64,000 nt of DNA from positions 1,052,676 to 1,116,675 of the forward strand of contig NZ_LN824141.1 in NCBI RefSeq assembly GCF_000953715.1. The letters run 5' to 3'. The translations under genes and the position numbers were made by a program. The notes under the pieces are model-generated. The model did no database searches, had not been told where the DNA came from, and saw only the letters and a program-made list of their open reading frames with translations. Positions 17,352 through 26,121 of this stretch are shown piece by piece (position 1 is the first letter of the stretch; each line of letters opens with the position of its first letter). This DNA is from Defluviitoga tunisiensis (GTDB lineage: Bacteria; Thermotogota; Thermotogae; Petrotogales; Petrotogaceae).

Positions 17352-19724
17352 TTATTGTTTTCTACATATAACTATGAAATTATTTGCTCTATCATCAAAA
17401 CCTTTTTCAATGTTATATCCAATATGTGAATAATAATCAATATCTTTAAAGTATTTTCTCAAGATGGAACTCAATTCTTCGAAATTATATTCTTTTATAT
17501 GAAAAGGGTTATGAATATTTTTTCGAGTTTCTTTATTTGGAGTAGATAGAATAAAAAAGCCATCTTTTTTCACAACTCTAATTGCTTCTCTAAGATATTT
17601 ATCAAGGATGTTTAATGGTAAATGTTCAAAAGTTTCAAATGAAACATAGACATCAAATTTTTCATTCTTAAAAGGAAGGTTAGTAACATCGCCTTCCATC
17701 CATTCAATATTATCAAAAGAATAGGTATTTCTCCCAAATTCAATATTTTCTTTGGCTATATCAAGAGCATATACTTTTTTGCATAATTTAGAAAAATATG
17801 CTGACCCATAACCAAACCCACATGCAGCATCTAAAATCACATCATCTTTTTCTATAAAATTAGCAGCAAAATTATATCTGAACATTGTTTTTAAGTATCC
17901 AAGAGCAGGCATAAATGGGGTAGCAGGGATTCCTCTTTCCCATGTATAGGCTAGTTGGTTTTCTTTTATATCGTTTAAAATCGCCTCGTCTAATATAAAA
18001 CTGGCAATATTATTATTAAACTTCAAGTTATAACTAAGAACATCATATATAAAGGCTTCTATTTTGGTTTTGTTTTTGCTCTTTAAAATATAATCTGGTA
18101 AAATTAATTTTCCGCTGCTTTTGTCAAACCAAATATTTTGCAAAGCCAATTGTTTGCAGTCGTTGTTTTTCACTATAAATTCTATCAGGCTAAAATCTTT
18201 AGTGATTTTCTCAACTTTTCCTATAGTTATTTTTGAATTTTCAAAATCAAAGGAATTAATATAATTATCTGTATAAGGTGTATATTCGATAAATTTAGAA
18301 ATTATATAATTAAGAGATAAATTATTATCACTTTCATGTTCATTTTTAACTATTTTCCTTTCATGACTTTCTGTTATTTTGAAAATATTGTTTATCGATC
18401 CTATCTGCTCTTCCAACGAATAGTTATCTTCTATAAACCTTCTGTAGAAATTAGAGTCGTATTTATCTTCTAATATCTTTTCTTTAAATTGATCGATGGT
18501 TGTAAATATACATTCATTTGGCCAAACTTCTCTAGCAGACGGCCAAGAATTAATAACAGGTTTAATACCTTTTGCCATAAATTCTCCAACTGTATAGTGG
18601 AAAGATTCTTCGATAGATGTGGAAAGAATGTATCCAAATTGTTCTCCCCATAAGTCTATATCTTCTATATATTTATCAATAAATGTTATGTTTCTTTCAA
18701 TGTTCATTTCTTTTATAGCATTCAATATATAATCCTCATACCTTAAATCTTGAAATTTACCTTTTATGCATAATTTATACCTGTTATCCTCTTTTAGTAA
18801 CTGTTCAAAACATAATAAAAGGGTTTCAAATCCCTTTCGGTAATTAATATTACCCATTATCAATAAATTATGATTTTTGTTATGTACATTGAAAGTAAAT
18901 TTATTTAAGTCTATACCGTTATTTATAACGACTTTTTCAATTTTTGCGTTAGGATATACTTTCCCAAAAAGTTCTTTCTTATGACCGTTGACAAAAATTA
19001 ATTGATCTATGTTTGTCCAATTGATTTTTTGAGGATAACCCCCAAAAATCTCATACCCATGTAACCTACATACAACTTTCTTATTTTGTATTTCAGGGAC
19101 TTGGTTTGTTGCAAATACTGTCATTTCATTTGCCCATTCAAGCCATACTATATCTGCCCATTTGATAGCTTCAGATATTTGATTTCCATTTGTTGTAACT
19201 ACTAACTTGACATCGTATCCAAGTGAGAAGGTTTCTACTATGTCTTTTAGGAAGTTATCTAATCCAGGTAAGCAGAGAAAAGCGATTTTGGTGTCTTGTT
19301 TTACAATGTTTCTCATGTCTATGAATTTCTTTTTCATTTCATTAGGACTATTAGGTAATTCTGCAGCTTTTTTGTAGAATCTTAATGAAGCAAGTTTACT
19401 TCTGTTTTTGTATTCTATGTCTCCTAGGAGATCGTATGTTGCCCAGTCTTTGTTGTGGATTCTCATTAAGTATCTCCATGCTTCTTTCTCTTGATTTATA
19501 TTTTTTAATAGGTATCCGTAATTGAATAGCAGGTCAGAGTCAACTGGGTTTATTTTTAATCCTTTTTCGAATTCTTCTTTAGCTTTATCAAATTCTTTTT
19601 TCTGATAGTATATTAGTCCACTAATGTTGTATCGTTTTGGATCATTTTCTGGGGTGTTTTCTAACTGTTCTTGAGCTTTGTTTAGTTCTCCGTTTTGTAT
19701 TAATTTGAAGATTTTGTCGTACAT
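17352..19724 (-). CDS. Three-domain TPR - GT4 glycosyltransferase - methyltransferase protein
   Basis: 790 residues; AAAGGAGG precedes the ATG. Residues 1-125 are TPR-like helical repeats (NPVDSDLLFNYGYLLKN). About 145-450 is a GT4 glycosyltransferase with NLLIMGNINYRKGFETLLL and the E-x7-E motif EESFHYTVGEFMAKGIKPV. A linker of about 130 residues follows. Residues 600-790 are a SAM methyltransferase with motif I ILDAACGFGYG (from 630) and a FETFEHLP active region. This combination suggests processive or coupled glycosylation and methylation of a protein or glycan. It is the nearest modification gene to flagellin 1. Confidence 0.85.
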   Translation of the reverse strand: MYDKIFKLIQNGELNKAQEQLENTPENDPKRYNISGLIYYQKKEFDKAKEEFEKGLKINPVDSDLLFNYGYLLKNINQEKEAWRYLMRIHNKDWATYDLLGDIEYKNRSKLASLRFYKKAAELPNSPNEMKKKFIDMRNIVKQDTKIAFLCLPGLDNFLKDIVETFSLGYDVKLVVTTNGNQISEAIKWADIVWLEWANEMTVFATNQVPEIQNKKVVCRLHGYEIFGGYPQKINWTNIDQLIFVNGHKKELFGKVYPNAKIEKVVINNGIDLNKFTFNVHNKNHNLLIMGNINYRKGFETLLLCFEQLLKEDNRYKLCIKGKFQDLRYEDYILNAIKEMNIERNITFIDKYIEDIDLWGEQFGYILSTSIEESFHYTVGEFMAKGIKPVINSWPSAREVWPNECIFTTIDQFKEKILEDKYDSNFYRRFIEDNYSLEEQIGSINNIFKITESHERKIVKNEHESDNNLSLNYIISKFIEYTPYTDNYINSFDFENSKITIGKVEKITKDFSLIEFIVKNNDCKQLALQNIWFDKSSGKLILPDYILKSKNKTKIEAFIYDVLSYNLKFNNNIASFILDEAILNDIKENQLAYTWERGIPATPFMPALGYLKTMFRYNFAANFIEKDDVILDAACGFGYGSAYFSKLCKKVYALDIAKENIEFGRNTYSFDNIEWMEGDVTNLPFKNEKFDVYVSFETFEHLPLNILDKYLREAIRVVKKDGFFILSTPNKETRKNIHNPFHIKEYNFEELSSILRKYFKDIDYYSHIGYNIEKGFDDRANNFIVICRKQ

Positions 19725-19790
19725 GGGGTTCCTCCTTTATACTGAAAAATTATCATTTCTAAAGTACTATTTTATTTCTTTAACTTTTTT

Positions 19791-19836
19791 GGTACGTTGT
19801 ACCAGGGGAGAGGGAGGGCTCCGCCCTAGACCCGTT
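19791..19836 (-). repeat. GGGCGAAGCCC-type hairpin repeat, single copy
   Basis: On the minus strand it reads ATAACGGGTCTAGGGCGGAG followed by CCCTCCCTCTCCCC, matching the 86-bp tandem units at 33.9-34.15 kb. A GGTACGTTGTACC hairpin (19791-19803) adjoins it. It sits upstream of the TPR-GT4 gene. Confidence 0.6.
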
Positions 19837-19992
19837 ATGAGATTTGAAACATTTTATATTAATCTTGTCTTTTAATAATTCTGTTAAATCAGTTGTTTAT
19901 CCTATTTTTTATCGTCTAAAATTTGGGAAGCTTTAAGTAAAAATTATAATCCGTGATGATGGGTGTGTAGGTCAAAAACCTAAAAAATCTTG

Positions 19993-20453
19993 GAGACGCC
20001 CATATAGGTCGTCTCTACAAAAAGATAAATTCATAAAATGCTTTGTTGTGATTAAACCATGAGACGCGCATGTAGCACGTCTCTACAGCTTAAAATTGAT
20101 GTTTGAAGGATTATTAAACGTATTGATTTTTGGAATGTGTTTAAAACCAGGAGACGCCCATATAGGTCGTCTCTACAAGAAATCATAAATAATATCTAAC
20201 TACGATTAAAACCAGGAGACGCGCATGTAGGTCGTCTCTACATCGTAAAATCAATGTTTGAAGGATTATTAAACGAAATCATTTAGAAAACCGTTTAAAA
20301 ACCTTGGAGACGCGCGTGTAGCACGTCTCTACAAAAAGATAAATTAATATTTTTGTTATGATTAAACCATGAGACGCGCATATAGCACGTCTCTACAGAA
20401 AATCAATTTATATTTTTGTTACGATTGAATCATGAGATGCGCGTGTAGGTCGT
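19993..20453. repeat. Palindromic repeat cluster (7 copies)
   Basis: Copies at 19993-20018, 20061-20086, 20151-20176, 20216-20241, 20307-20332, 20371-20396 and 20434-20453 (right arm lost). All seven are in the same orientation (GAGACG...CTCTAC), unlike the convergent pairs elsewhere. Spacers such as TTATTAAACGTATTGATTTT recur, so the array grew by tandem duplication. It ends 23 bases before the stop of the DnaC-like gene. Confidence 0.9.
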
Positions 20454-20475
20454 GAAAACAGTACTTTGTTAAAAT

Positions 20476-21201
20476 TTAGCTTTGGAATGGTTGCCATATT
20501 TTTTCTTTTTCTTCTCGTTTTTTTATTCTATAGTCTTCTTCTCCTAGATAGATAATTCCTTGTTTTGAAATGAGTTCTGTTAGTCTTGATGCAGTTCTTA
20601 GTTCTAGTGAGTTTATTAATTCTTGTGGATTTAGATTTGTTGATATTATTAGGCTTTTTTGGCTTCTGTTTATTTCATCAATTATTATTCTAATTTTATC
20701 TTCGATCCATTTGTGCTCTTTTGCTCCAAGGTCGTCGATAAAAATTATATTTGATTTCAATGCTGTTTTTACAGCTTCGTCTGCCTGCTCAAATGTTTCA
20801 AAGTCATGTAATACGTCTATTACTCCTATTATGCCTCCCATAATTGCTATTTCTTTTAGGATAGTGTATCCTAGCCTAGTTTTTCCCGTTCCAAATCCTC
20901 CATACATTAGTAATCCGTTTCCTTTTTGCCATAATTTATTTTCAACGAAGAAACGTGCTTTTTTCAAGGCAATTTTTAGTGTTTCTGTATATGAAGCAAA
21001 GTTGTTAAATGAGACGTCGTAATAGATTTTTGGTACTACATCATTGAAATAGGTTATTGCCTTTAGATAATTTGCATATTTCTCACAGTATGATTCTTTC
21101 ATTATGCCTTGTACTGGGCAGTTTTGAGGCTTAATACAAAAACAATCGTAGTTAGAAATAGTCGATGTATTTATTTTCTTTGGAGGTTGTGTGTTTAGCA
21201 A
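20476..21201 (-). CDS. DnaC/DnaI-like helicase loader ATPase
   Basis: 241 residues from a TTG start with ribosome site AGAGGTG. The N-terminus has a Cys cluster (C20-x-C22-x5-C28-x10-C39), as expected of a zinc-binding N-terminal domain of DnaI/DnaC-like proteins. Walker A is MYGGFGTGKTRL (101-108) and Walker B is SNIIFIDDLGAKEHKW, followed by ISTNLNPQEL (sensor I). These AAA+ proteins load the replicative helicase; the IstB branch acts in transposition, but no transposase is present. It overlaps the upstream winged-helix gene by 50 bases, so both belong to one replication-type operon. Confidence 0.82.
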   Translation of the reverse strand: MLNTQPPKKINTSTISNYDCFCIKPQNCPVQGIMKESYCEKYANYLKAITYFNDVVPKIYYDVSFNNFASYTETLKIALKKARFFVENKLWQKGNGLLMYGGFGTGKTRLGYTILKEIAIMGGIIGVIDVLHDFETFEQADEAVKTALKSNIIFIDDLGAKEHKWIEDKIRIIIDEINRSQKSLIISTNLNPQELINSLELRTASRLTELISKQGIIYLGEEDYRIKKREEKEKIWQPFQS

Positions 21202-21523
21202 GTTTTTTCACCTCTTTCTTGTTTTTTGGTTTTGAAGTTGTTTGTGGAAACCAAATAGAGGTAGGAACAGCTCTTTGATAGTATTCTGAGGGGTAGTAGG
21301 TTATTAGTTTTCTTTCGTATAATTCTTTTAATGATTTTATAACTGTGTTTTTGTTTAGACTTAATGATTTTGATAGATAGCGAATTGAATATGTCAGTGG
21401 GCCTTCCCAAAATAGCTTATTAGCTTGATAAATTAAGAAAAAGTATAACTTTGCAGCAGAAGAAGAAAGTTTACTTTTTTTGTCTTCTTCAAAGAAATTG
21501 TTTACTAGATCGAAGATATTCAT
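21152..21523 (-). CDS. Winged-helix replication/primosome-type protein (DnaD/RepA-N-like)
   Basis: 123 residues with ribosome site GAGGTGA. The N-terminal domain KLSSSAAKLYFFLIYQANKL and YSIRYLSKSLSLNKNTVIKS LKELYERKLI form a winged helix like that of phage/plasmid replication initiators and DnaD-type proteins. The C-terminal 30 residues are Lys-rich. Direct overlap with a DnaC-like gene is the strongest argument for a replication role. The upstream region (21701-21775) is packed with AAGACA/TGTCTT dyads, which may be its binding sites. Confidence 0.6.
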   Translation of the reverse strand: MNIFDLVNNFFEEDKKSKLSSSAAKLYFFLIYQANKLFWEGPLTYSIRYLSKSLSLNKNTVIKSLKELYERKLITYYPSEYYQRAVPTSIWFPQTTSKPKNKKEVKKLAKHTTSKENKYIDYF

Positions 21524-21700
21524 AATTTCACCTCGTGGTTTTTTGTAAGAATTTTGTATCCTCTCATAAGTAATATCCGCAAAATTTTGGTCTTTTGTGT
21601 AAACTTTTGATAAATTTTGTATGAGATGAAATTAGAAAATAGAATTTTTGAAAATAATATATGTATTCTTGTATTATGTATTATATAATGTCCTATTTTT

Positions 21701-21775
21701 TAAGACAGTTTTGTCTTAAAATTTCATACAGTTCTGTCTTATTTTTTAAGACAGGTGTCTTAATTTTTCAGACAC
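21701..21775. promoter_or_regulatory. Cluster of AAGACA/TGTCTT dyads
   Basis: TAAGACA-GTTT-TGTCTTA (21701-21718), CTGTCTTA-TTTTT-TAAGACAG (21734-21754) and an overlapping AAGACA-GG-TGTCTTA (21748-21762), with a further CAGACAC at about 21769. Five half-sites fall within 75 bp between the divergent replication-type operon and the wec/rml operon. This is what iterons or a strong operator look like. The surrounding 21524-21912 region is very AT-rich and has no gene. Confidence 0.6.
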
Positions 21776-21912
21776 TTTTTCTTATTATTTTTTAGATTTT
21801 TAGAAGGACTTTTAGAAATTGAATTGACTTTTAAAATAGCTTGAATTAGGTTATAATAGTTATATCGAAGTTGTTTTAATAATCTTTTGGTTGGATTGGA
21901 GACAATATTAAA

Positions 21913-22965
21913 ATGAAAAAGATAGTGCATTTGTTACCTAATTCTGTCTATACAGTGAGATTTATAGATTTTATGAACAAATATTTTCCAAAGGAAGAAC
22001 ACGATTTTTTGGTAGTGTGTGAAGGTAATAGTTTTAAGGTTAACAAGCAAGATAATGTTTTCTTTATTAAGAAAAAGGGCAAAGACATGTTTTTCTTTCA
22101 TAAAGAGTTGTTCATAGCTGATAAAATTATATTGCACGGTATTTTTACAGAAATTGTACCAATTCTGTTTATTAGGCTTGGCATCTTAAAAAAATGTTAC
22201 TGGGTTATTTGGGGAGGAGATTTGTATTATCATGAGACTAGGGTAAAAAGCTTTAGATCAAATTTAGGTGAATTTATGAGAAGGATAATAATAAAAAATA
22301 TGGGGGTAATAATTACCAATAACGAAGGGGAATATGAATTAGCAAGAAAGTGGTATCCTACAAAGGCAAGACATATGAAGGCATTTTATCCCAGCCCTAT
22401 AGTCTATGAAGATCTAGATTTTGATGATGATTACAAAGAAAAAAGTTTGATAACAATCCTAGTGGGAAATTCTGCCAATCCTACAAATAATCATATTGAG
22501 GTTTTAAATAAATTATTAAAGTTCAAAGATGAGGATATTGAAATCATTGCACCTTTATCTTATGGAGAAAAAGAGTGGGCTAAAAAAGTTATTGAAACAG
22601 GTGAAAAATTGTTTGGAGATAAATTTAAGCCTCTAGTTGACTTTTTACCTCCAGCTGAATATGCTAGAATTTTAAATTCGGTTGACATTGCTGTTTTTAA
22701 TCATAATAGGCAACAAGCACTAGGAAATATAAAAACACTGTTATATTTAGGCAAAAAGGTGTATATAAGAAAAGATGTGACAACGTGGGATTATTTTGAA
22801 AGAATTGGCATAACTGTGTATGATACATATGGTATGGATAAATTAAGCTTTGAAGAATTTGTATATATGGAAGAATCTTTAAAGGCTAAAAATAGAGAGA
22901 TTATAGGAAGAGAATTTTCAGAAGAACGATGCAGAGAGCTTTGGGAAATTATTTTTAATTCTTAG
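21913..22965 (+). CDS. wecF: GT56-family TDP-Fuc4NAc transferase (WecF-like)
   Basis: 350 residues. The IVHLLPNSVYTVRFIDFMNK start, WVIWGGDLYY, the VGNSANPTNNHIEVL motif and FNHNRQQALGNI correspond to the 4-alpha-L-fucosyltransferase/WecF family (GT56), which moves the 4-amino-4,6-dideoxygalactose unit from dTDP to a lipid-linked acceptor. It heads an operon making that sugar nucleotide (RmlA, WecE, RmlB), which strongly supports the donor. In enterobacteria the acceptor is lipid II of ECA; here the acceptor is unknown. A TATAAT box at 21852 may be its promoter. Confidence 0.8.
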   Translation: MKKIVHLLPNSVYTVRFIDFMNKYFPKEEHDFLVVCEGNSFKVNKQDNVFFIKKKGKDMFFFHKELFIADKIILHGIFTEIVPILFIRLGILKKCYWVIWGGDLYYHETRVKSFRSNLGEFMRRIIIKNMGVIITNNEGEYELARKWYPTKARHMKAFYPSPIVYEDLDFDDDYKEKSLITILVGNSANPTNNHIEVLNKLLKFKDEDIEIIAPLSYGEKEWAKKVIETGEKLFGDKFKPLVDFLPPAEYARILNSVDIAVFNHNRQQALGNIKTLLYLGKKVYIRKDVTTWDYFERIGITVYDTYGMDKLSFEEFVYMEESLKAKNREIIGREFSEERCRELWEIIFNS

Positions 22966-22976
22966 GGGGACTTGAC

Positions 22977-23855
22977 ATGAAGGGTATTGTTTTAGCTGGT
23001 GGAAACGGAACAAGGCTGTATCCCATAACAAAAGGAATAAGCAAGCATCTTATTCCCATATACGACAAACCCATGATTTACTACCCTTTGTCTGTTTTAA
23101 TGTTGTCAAATATTAGAGAGATACTGTTAATAACAAAACCGGAATTTGTTGGGTTGTATAATAATCTATTGGGGAATGGGTCTGAGTGGGGTATAGAAAT
23201 TAGTTATATGGTTCAAGAAGATCCAAAAGGAATTGCTGATGCGTTTGTTATTGGAGAAAAGTTTATTGGAAAGGATAATGTTTGCTTAATCCTAGGAGAT
23301 AATATCTTTTATGGACAAGGGTTTAGCCCGATCTTAGAAAAGGCTTCAAAAAAGAACAATGGGGCAGTAATCTTTGCATATTATGTGAATAATCCGCAAG
23401 AATTTGGGGTAATAGAATTCGATGAAGATTTTAAGGCAATATCTATTGAAGAGAAGCCTCTTAATCCGAAGTCTAATTATGCGATACCCGGTTTATACTT
23501 TTTTGATAATTCAGTTATAGCGAAAGCAAAAAAGCTAAATCCTTCTGACAGAGGGGAATTGGAAATAACCGACTTGATAAAGGATTACCTTAAAGAAGAT
23601 AAATTGTATGTACAATTATTAGGAAGGGGTTTTGCTTGGTTAGATACAGGAACATACGATGGACTTGCCAACGCAACAGACTTTGTTAGAACGATTCAAA
23701 AAAGAACCGGCTTAAGCATAGCTTGTTTGGAAGAAATTGCTTACAGAAAGAAATGGATTACTACAGATCAGTTGATTAAAACGGGAAAAGAATATGAAAA
23801 AACTGAGTATGGCACTTACTTAAAAAATATTGTAAAGGAAGATGTTAAAAAATGA
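22977..23855 (+). CDS. rmlA: Glucose-1-phosphate thymidylyltransferase
   Basis: 292 residues, the normal RmlA length. MKGIVLAGGNGTRLYPITKG carries the nucleotide-binding loop, followed by KHLIPIYDKPMIYYPLSVLM, CLILGDNIFYGQ and FAWLDTGTYDGL. It makes dTDP-glucose from glucose-1-phosphate and dTTP, the first step of dTDP-sugar synthesis. It starts 11 bases after wecF and overlaps wecE by four bases (ATGA). Confidence 0.95.
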   Translation: MKGIVLAGGNGTRLYPITKGISKHLIPIYDKPMIYYPLSVLMLSNIREILLITKPEFVGLYNNLLGNGSEWGIEISYMVQEDPKGIADAFVIGEKFIGKDNVCLILGDNIFYGQGFSPILEKASKKNNGAVIFAYYVNNPQEFGVIEFDEDFKAISIEEKPLNPKSNYAIPGLYFFDNSVIAKAKKLNPSDRGELEITDLIKDYLKEDKLYVQLLGRGFAWLDTGTYDGLANATDFVRTIQKRTGLSIACLEEIAYRKKWITTDQLIKTGKEYEKTEYGTYLKNIVKEDVKK

Positions 23856-24982
23856 TTCCTTTTAACAGACAAAATTTGTTTGGTAAAGAATTAGAGTATA
23901 TCAAAGATGCATATAATAGTGGGAAGGTATCAGGGGATGGAAAATACACAAAAATGTGTTCTAGATTTATGGAGGAAAGATTTAACTCAAAGAAGATATT
24001 GTTAACTACATCAGGTACTCATGCCTTAGAACTAGCTGCTCTTTTAGCGGATATAAATGAAGGGGACGAAGTTATTTTACCCTCATATACCTTTGTATCT
24101 ACTGCAAACGCTTTTGTATTAAGAGGGGCAAAGATAGTGTATTGCGATATTAGGGAAGACAATCTTAACATTGATGAGAATAAGATAGAAGACTTGATAA
24201 CTGAGAAAACAAAGGCAATTTCTCCAGTTCATTATGCAGGCGTTGCGTGTGAAATGGATACGATAATGCATATTGCGAAAAAGCACAATTTGATAGTGGT
24301 TGAAGACGCAGCTCAAGGAGTAGATGCAAAGTACAAAGATAAATATTTAGGTACCATAGGAGATTTTGGTTGTTATAGTTTTCATGAAACAAAGAATTTC
24401 TCATCTGGTGAAGGTGGCGCAATATCGATTAACGATGAGAAGTACATAAAAAGAGCAGAAATAATTAGAGAAAAAGGAACAAATAGAAGCCAGTTTTTTA
24501 GGGGTGAAGTTGACAAATATACATGGGTTGATATTGGCTCTAGTTATCTACCTTCAGACATAAATGCAGCTGTATTGTATAATCAATTTGAAAACATGGA
24601 AAATATAAACAATAAGCGAAAAGAGATATATAACGCATATTATAATGGTCTGAAAGACTTACAAGATCAAAACAAATTGAGACTACCTATAATCAACGAT
24701 TTTGCTAAGACAAACTATCATATGTTCTATATAATACTGAATTCAGAAGAAGAAAGAAATGGTTTGATGGATTACTTAAAAGCTAATGGAATACTCAGTG
24801 TGTTTCATTATATACCACTACATGAATCACCATATTCAAGGGAAAAATTTGGAAACTTCAGCTTACCAGTAACAGAAAATCTCAGTAGAAGATTACTAAG
24901 GTTACCGATGTATTATAGTTTAAAATTAGAAGAGGTTAACTATATTGTTGATAAGATACATAGTTATATATTATCTGTTTAA
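23852..24982 (+). CDS. wecE: dTDP-4-amino-4,6-dideoxygalactose transaminase
   Basis: 376 residues, DegT/DnrJ/EryC1 aminotransferase family. PLP contacts are visible: TSGTHALELAAL, EDAAQ (D152) and the Schiff-base lysine K181 in SFHETKNFSSGEGGA, whose 'F-H-E-T-K-N' context is the WecE signature. It converts dTDP-4-keto-6-deoxyglucose to dTDP-Fuc4N. No WecD-type N-acetyltransferase is found in the operon; the following ATP-grasp gene may act on the free amine instead. Confidence 0.9.
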   Translation: MIPFNRQNLFGKELEYIKDAYNSGKVSGDGKYTKMCSRFMEERFNSKKILLTTSGTHALELAALLADINEGDEVILPSYTFVSTANAFVLRGAKIVYCDIREDNLNIDENKIEDLITEKTKAISPVHYAGVACEMDTIMHIAKKHNLIVVEDAAQGVDAKYKDKYLGTIGDFGCYSFHETKNFSSGEGGAISINDEKYIKRAEIIREKGTNRSQFFRGEVDKYTWVDIGSSYLPSDINAAVLYNQFENMENINNKRKEIYNAYYNGLKDLQDQNKLRLPIINDFAKTNYHMFYIILNSEEERNGLMDYLKANGILSVFHYIPLHESPYSREKFGNFSLPVTENLSRRLLRLPMYYSLKLEEVNYIVDKIHSYILSV

Positions 24983-25005
24983 TTTTAGTGAGAAGGGAGA
25001 GTAAG

Positions 25006-26121
25006 ATGAATACTAAAAAAAAGATACTGGTTTTAGGAGTGGGAAGCGCTCAATTTGATCTCATTGTTGAATGTAAATGTAGAGGATTAGAAGTGCACGG
25101 ATGTTCAAATAGAAAAGAAGGCAGAGGTCTTGCGTTTGTAGATAAATTTGTTTTGATAGATATAAAAGATGTTGAATCGGTTATGAACTACGTACAACAA
25201 ATGAATATTGATTATGTTTATTCTATAGGATCTGATATAGCATTACCAACCATTAGCTATGTCAATGAAAAGTTAAACTTACCTAACTTTGTTTCGTATG
25301 AAACAGCTATTATCTGTCATAATAAGAGTAGGTTGAGAGAAACGTTGGGGGAAAATTTTGAAGGGAACATTCCTTTTGTTGTGGGATCAAGTTTTGAAGA
25401 TTTTAAGCATTGGAATATATTTCCAGCAATTATGAAACCAGTTGATAGTCAAGGCCAACGCGGTGTATTGAAAGTTAATAACTTTTCAGAAATAATAGAA
25501 TATTTTGAGAAATCATCCAGGTACTCTCAAAGCAAGAAGGTTATTGTAGAGAAATATATTCCATCTGACGAGATTTCGGTTAACGCATATGTTGTAGATG
25601 GAGAGGTTAAGTTCAAGATTGTTTCAGATAGAATCGTTTTTGATGAATATCCTGGAGGATTGGTAAAGGAACATAGAATGCCTAGTAAATATTATAAAAA
25701 GCAAGAAGTTATTGATCGAATAGAAAAATTAGTTGTGAACACCATAAATGTATTGAGAATCAAAAATGGCCCTGTTTATTTTCAAATAAAAATAGACAAC
25801 GATATGCCTTATTTGATAGAGGTAACTCCAAGGCTAGATGGATGCCATATGTGGAGACTAATATATGAAAGTACGGGAGTAAACCTACTTAAAATTACAG
25901 TTGATCACTTGATGGGCGAGAAGATAACTGATGATGTTTTTGAAGTCAGAAAAATTAAGCCAAAGGTTTTGAAATTCATATGTATGCCTCCTAATAGCGT
26001 TTTCAATACTTCCGAGTATGATAATAAGAATGTTTTTTGGTATTACAAAAACAATGAGGTTGTTAAGGAGATAAATGGATATTTTGAAAAGGTTGGATAT
26101 TACATAGAAAGCAGTGAGTAA
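25006..26121 (+). CDS. ATP-grasp enzyme of the dTDP-amino-sugar operon
   Basis: 371 residues from ATG 25006 (AGAAGGGAGA upstream). ILVLGVGSAQFDLI opens a pre-ATP-grasp domain; FPAIMKPVDSQGQRGVLKV, VIVEKYIPSDEISVNAYVVDG and FQIKIDNDMPYLIEVTPRLD form the ATP-grasp fold, with the terminal E-x-T-P-R-L-D-G metal site. ATP-grasp enzymes join a carboxylate to an amine or similar nucleophile. Its position right after wecE suggests acylation of Fuc4N with an amino or hydroxy acid, but this is inference. It overlaps the next gene by eight bases. Confidence 0.8.
   Translation: MNTKKKILVLGVGSAQFDLIVECKCRGLEVHGCSNRKEGRGLAFVDKFVLIDIKDVESVMNYVQQMNIDYVYSIGSDIALPTISYVNEKLNLPNFVSYETAIICHNKSRLRETLGENFEGNIPFVVGSSFEDFKHWNIFPAIMKPVDSQGQRGVLKVNNFSEIIEYFEKSSRYSQSKKVIVEKYIPSDEISVNAYVVDGEVKFKIVSDRIVFDEYPGGLVKEHRMPSKYYKKQEVIDRIEKLVVNTINVLRIKNGPVYFQIKIDNDMPYLIEVTPRLDGCHMWRLIYESTGVNLLKITVDHLMGEKITDDVFEVRKIKPKVLKFICMPPNSVFNTSEYDNKNVFWYYKNNEVVKEINGYFEKVGYYIESSE

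Noticed and set aside
20476-21201. IstB transposition helper
   Set aside because: No IstA-type transposase or terminal repeats; the N-terminal Cys cluster and winged-helix partner fit a helicase loader better.
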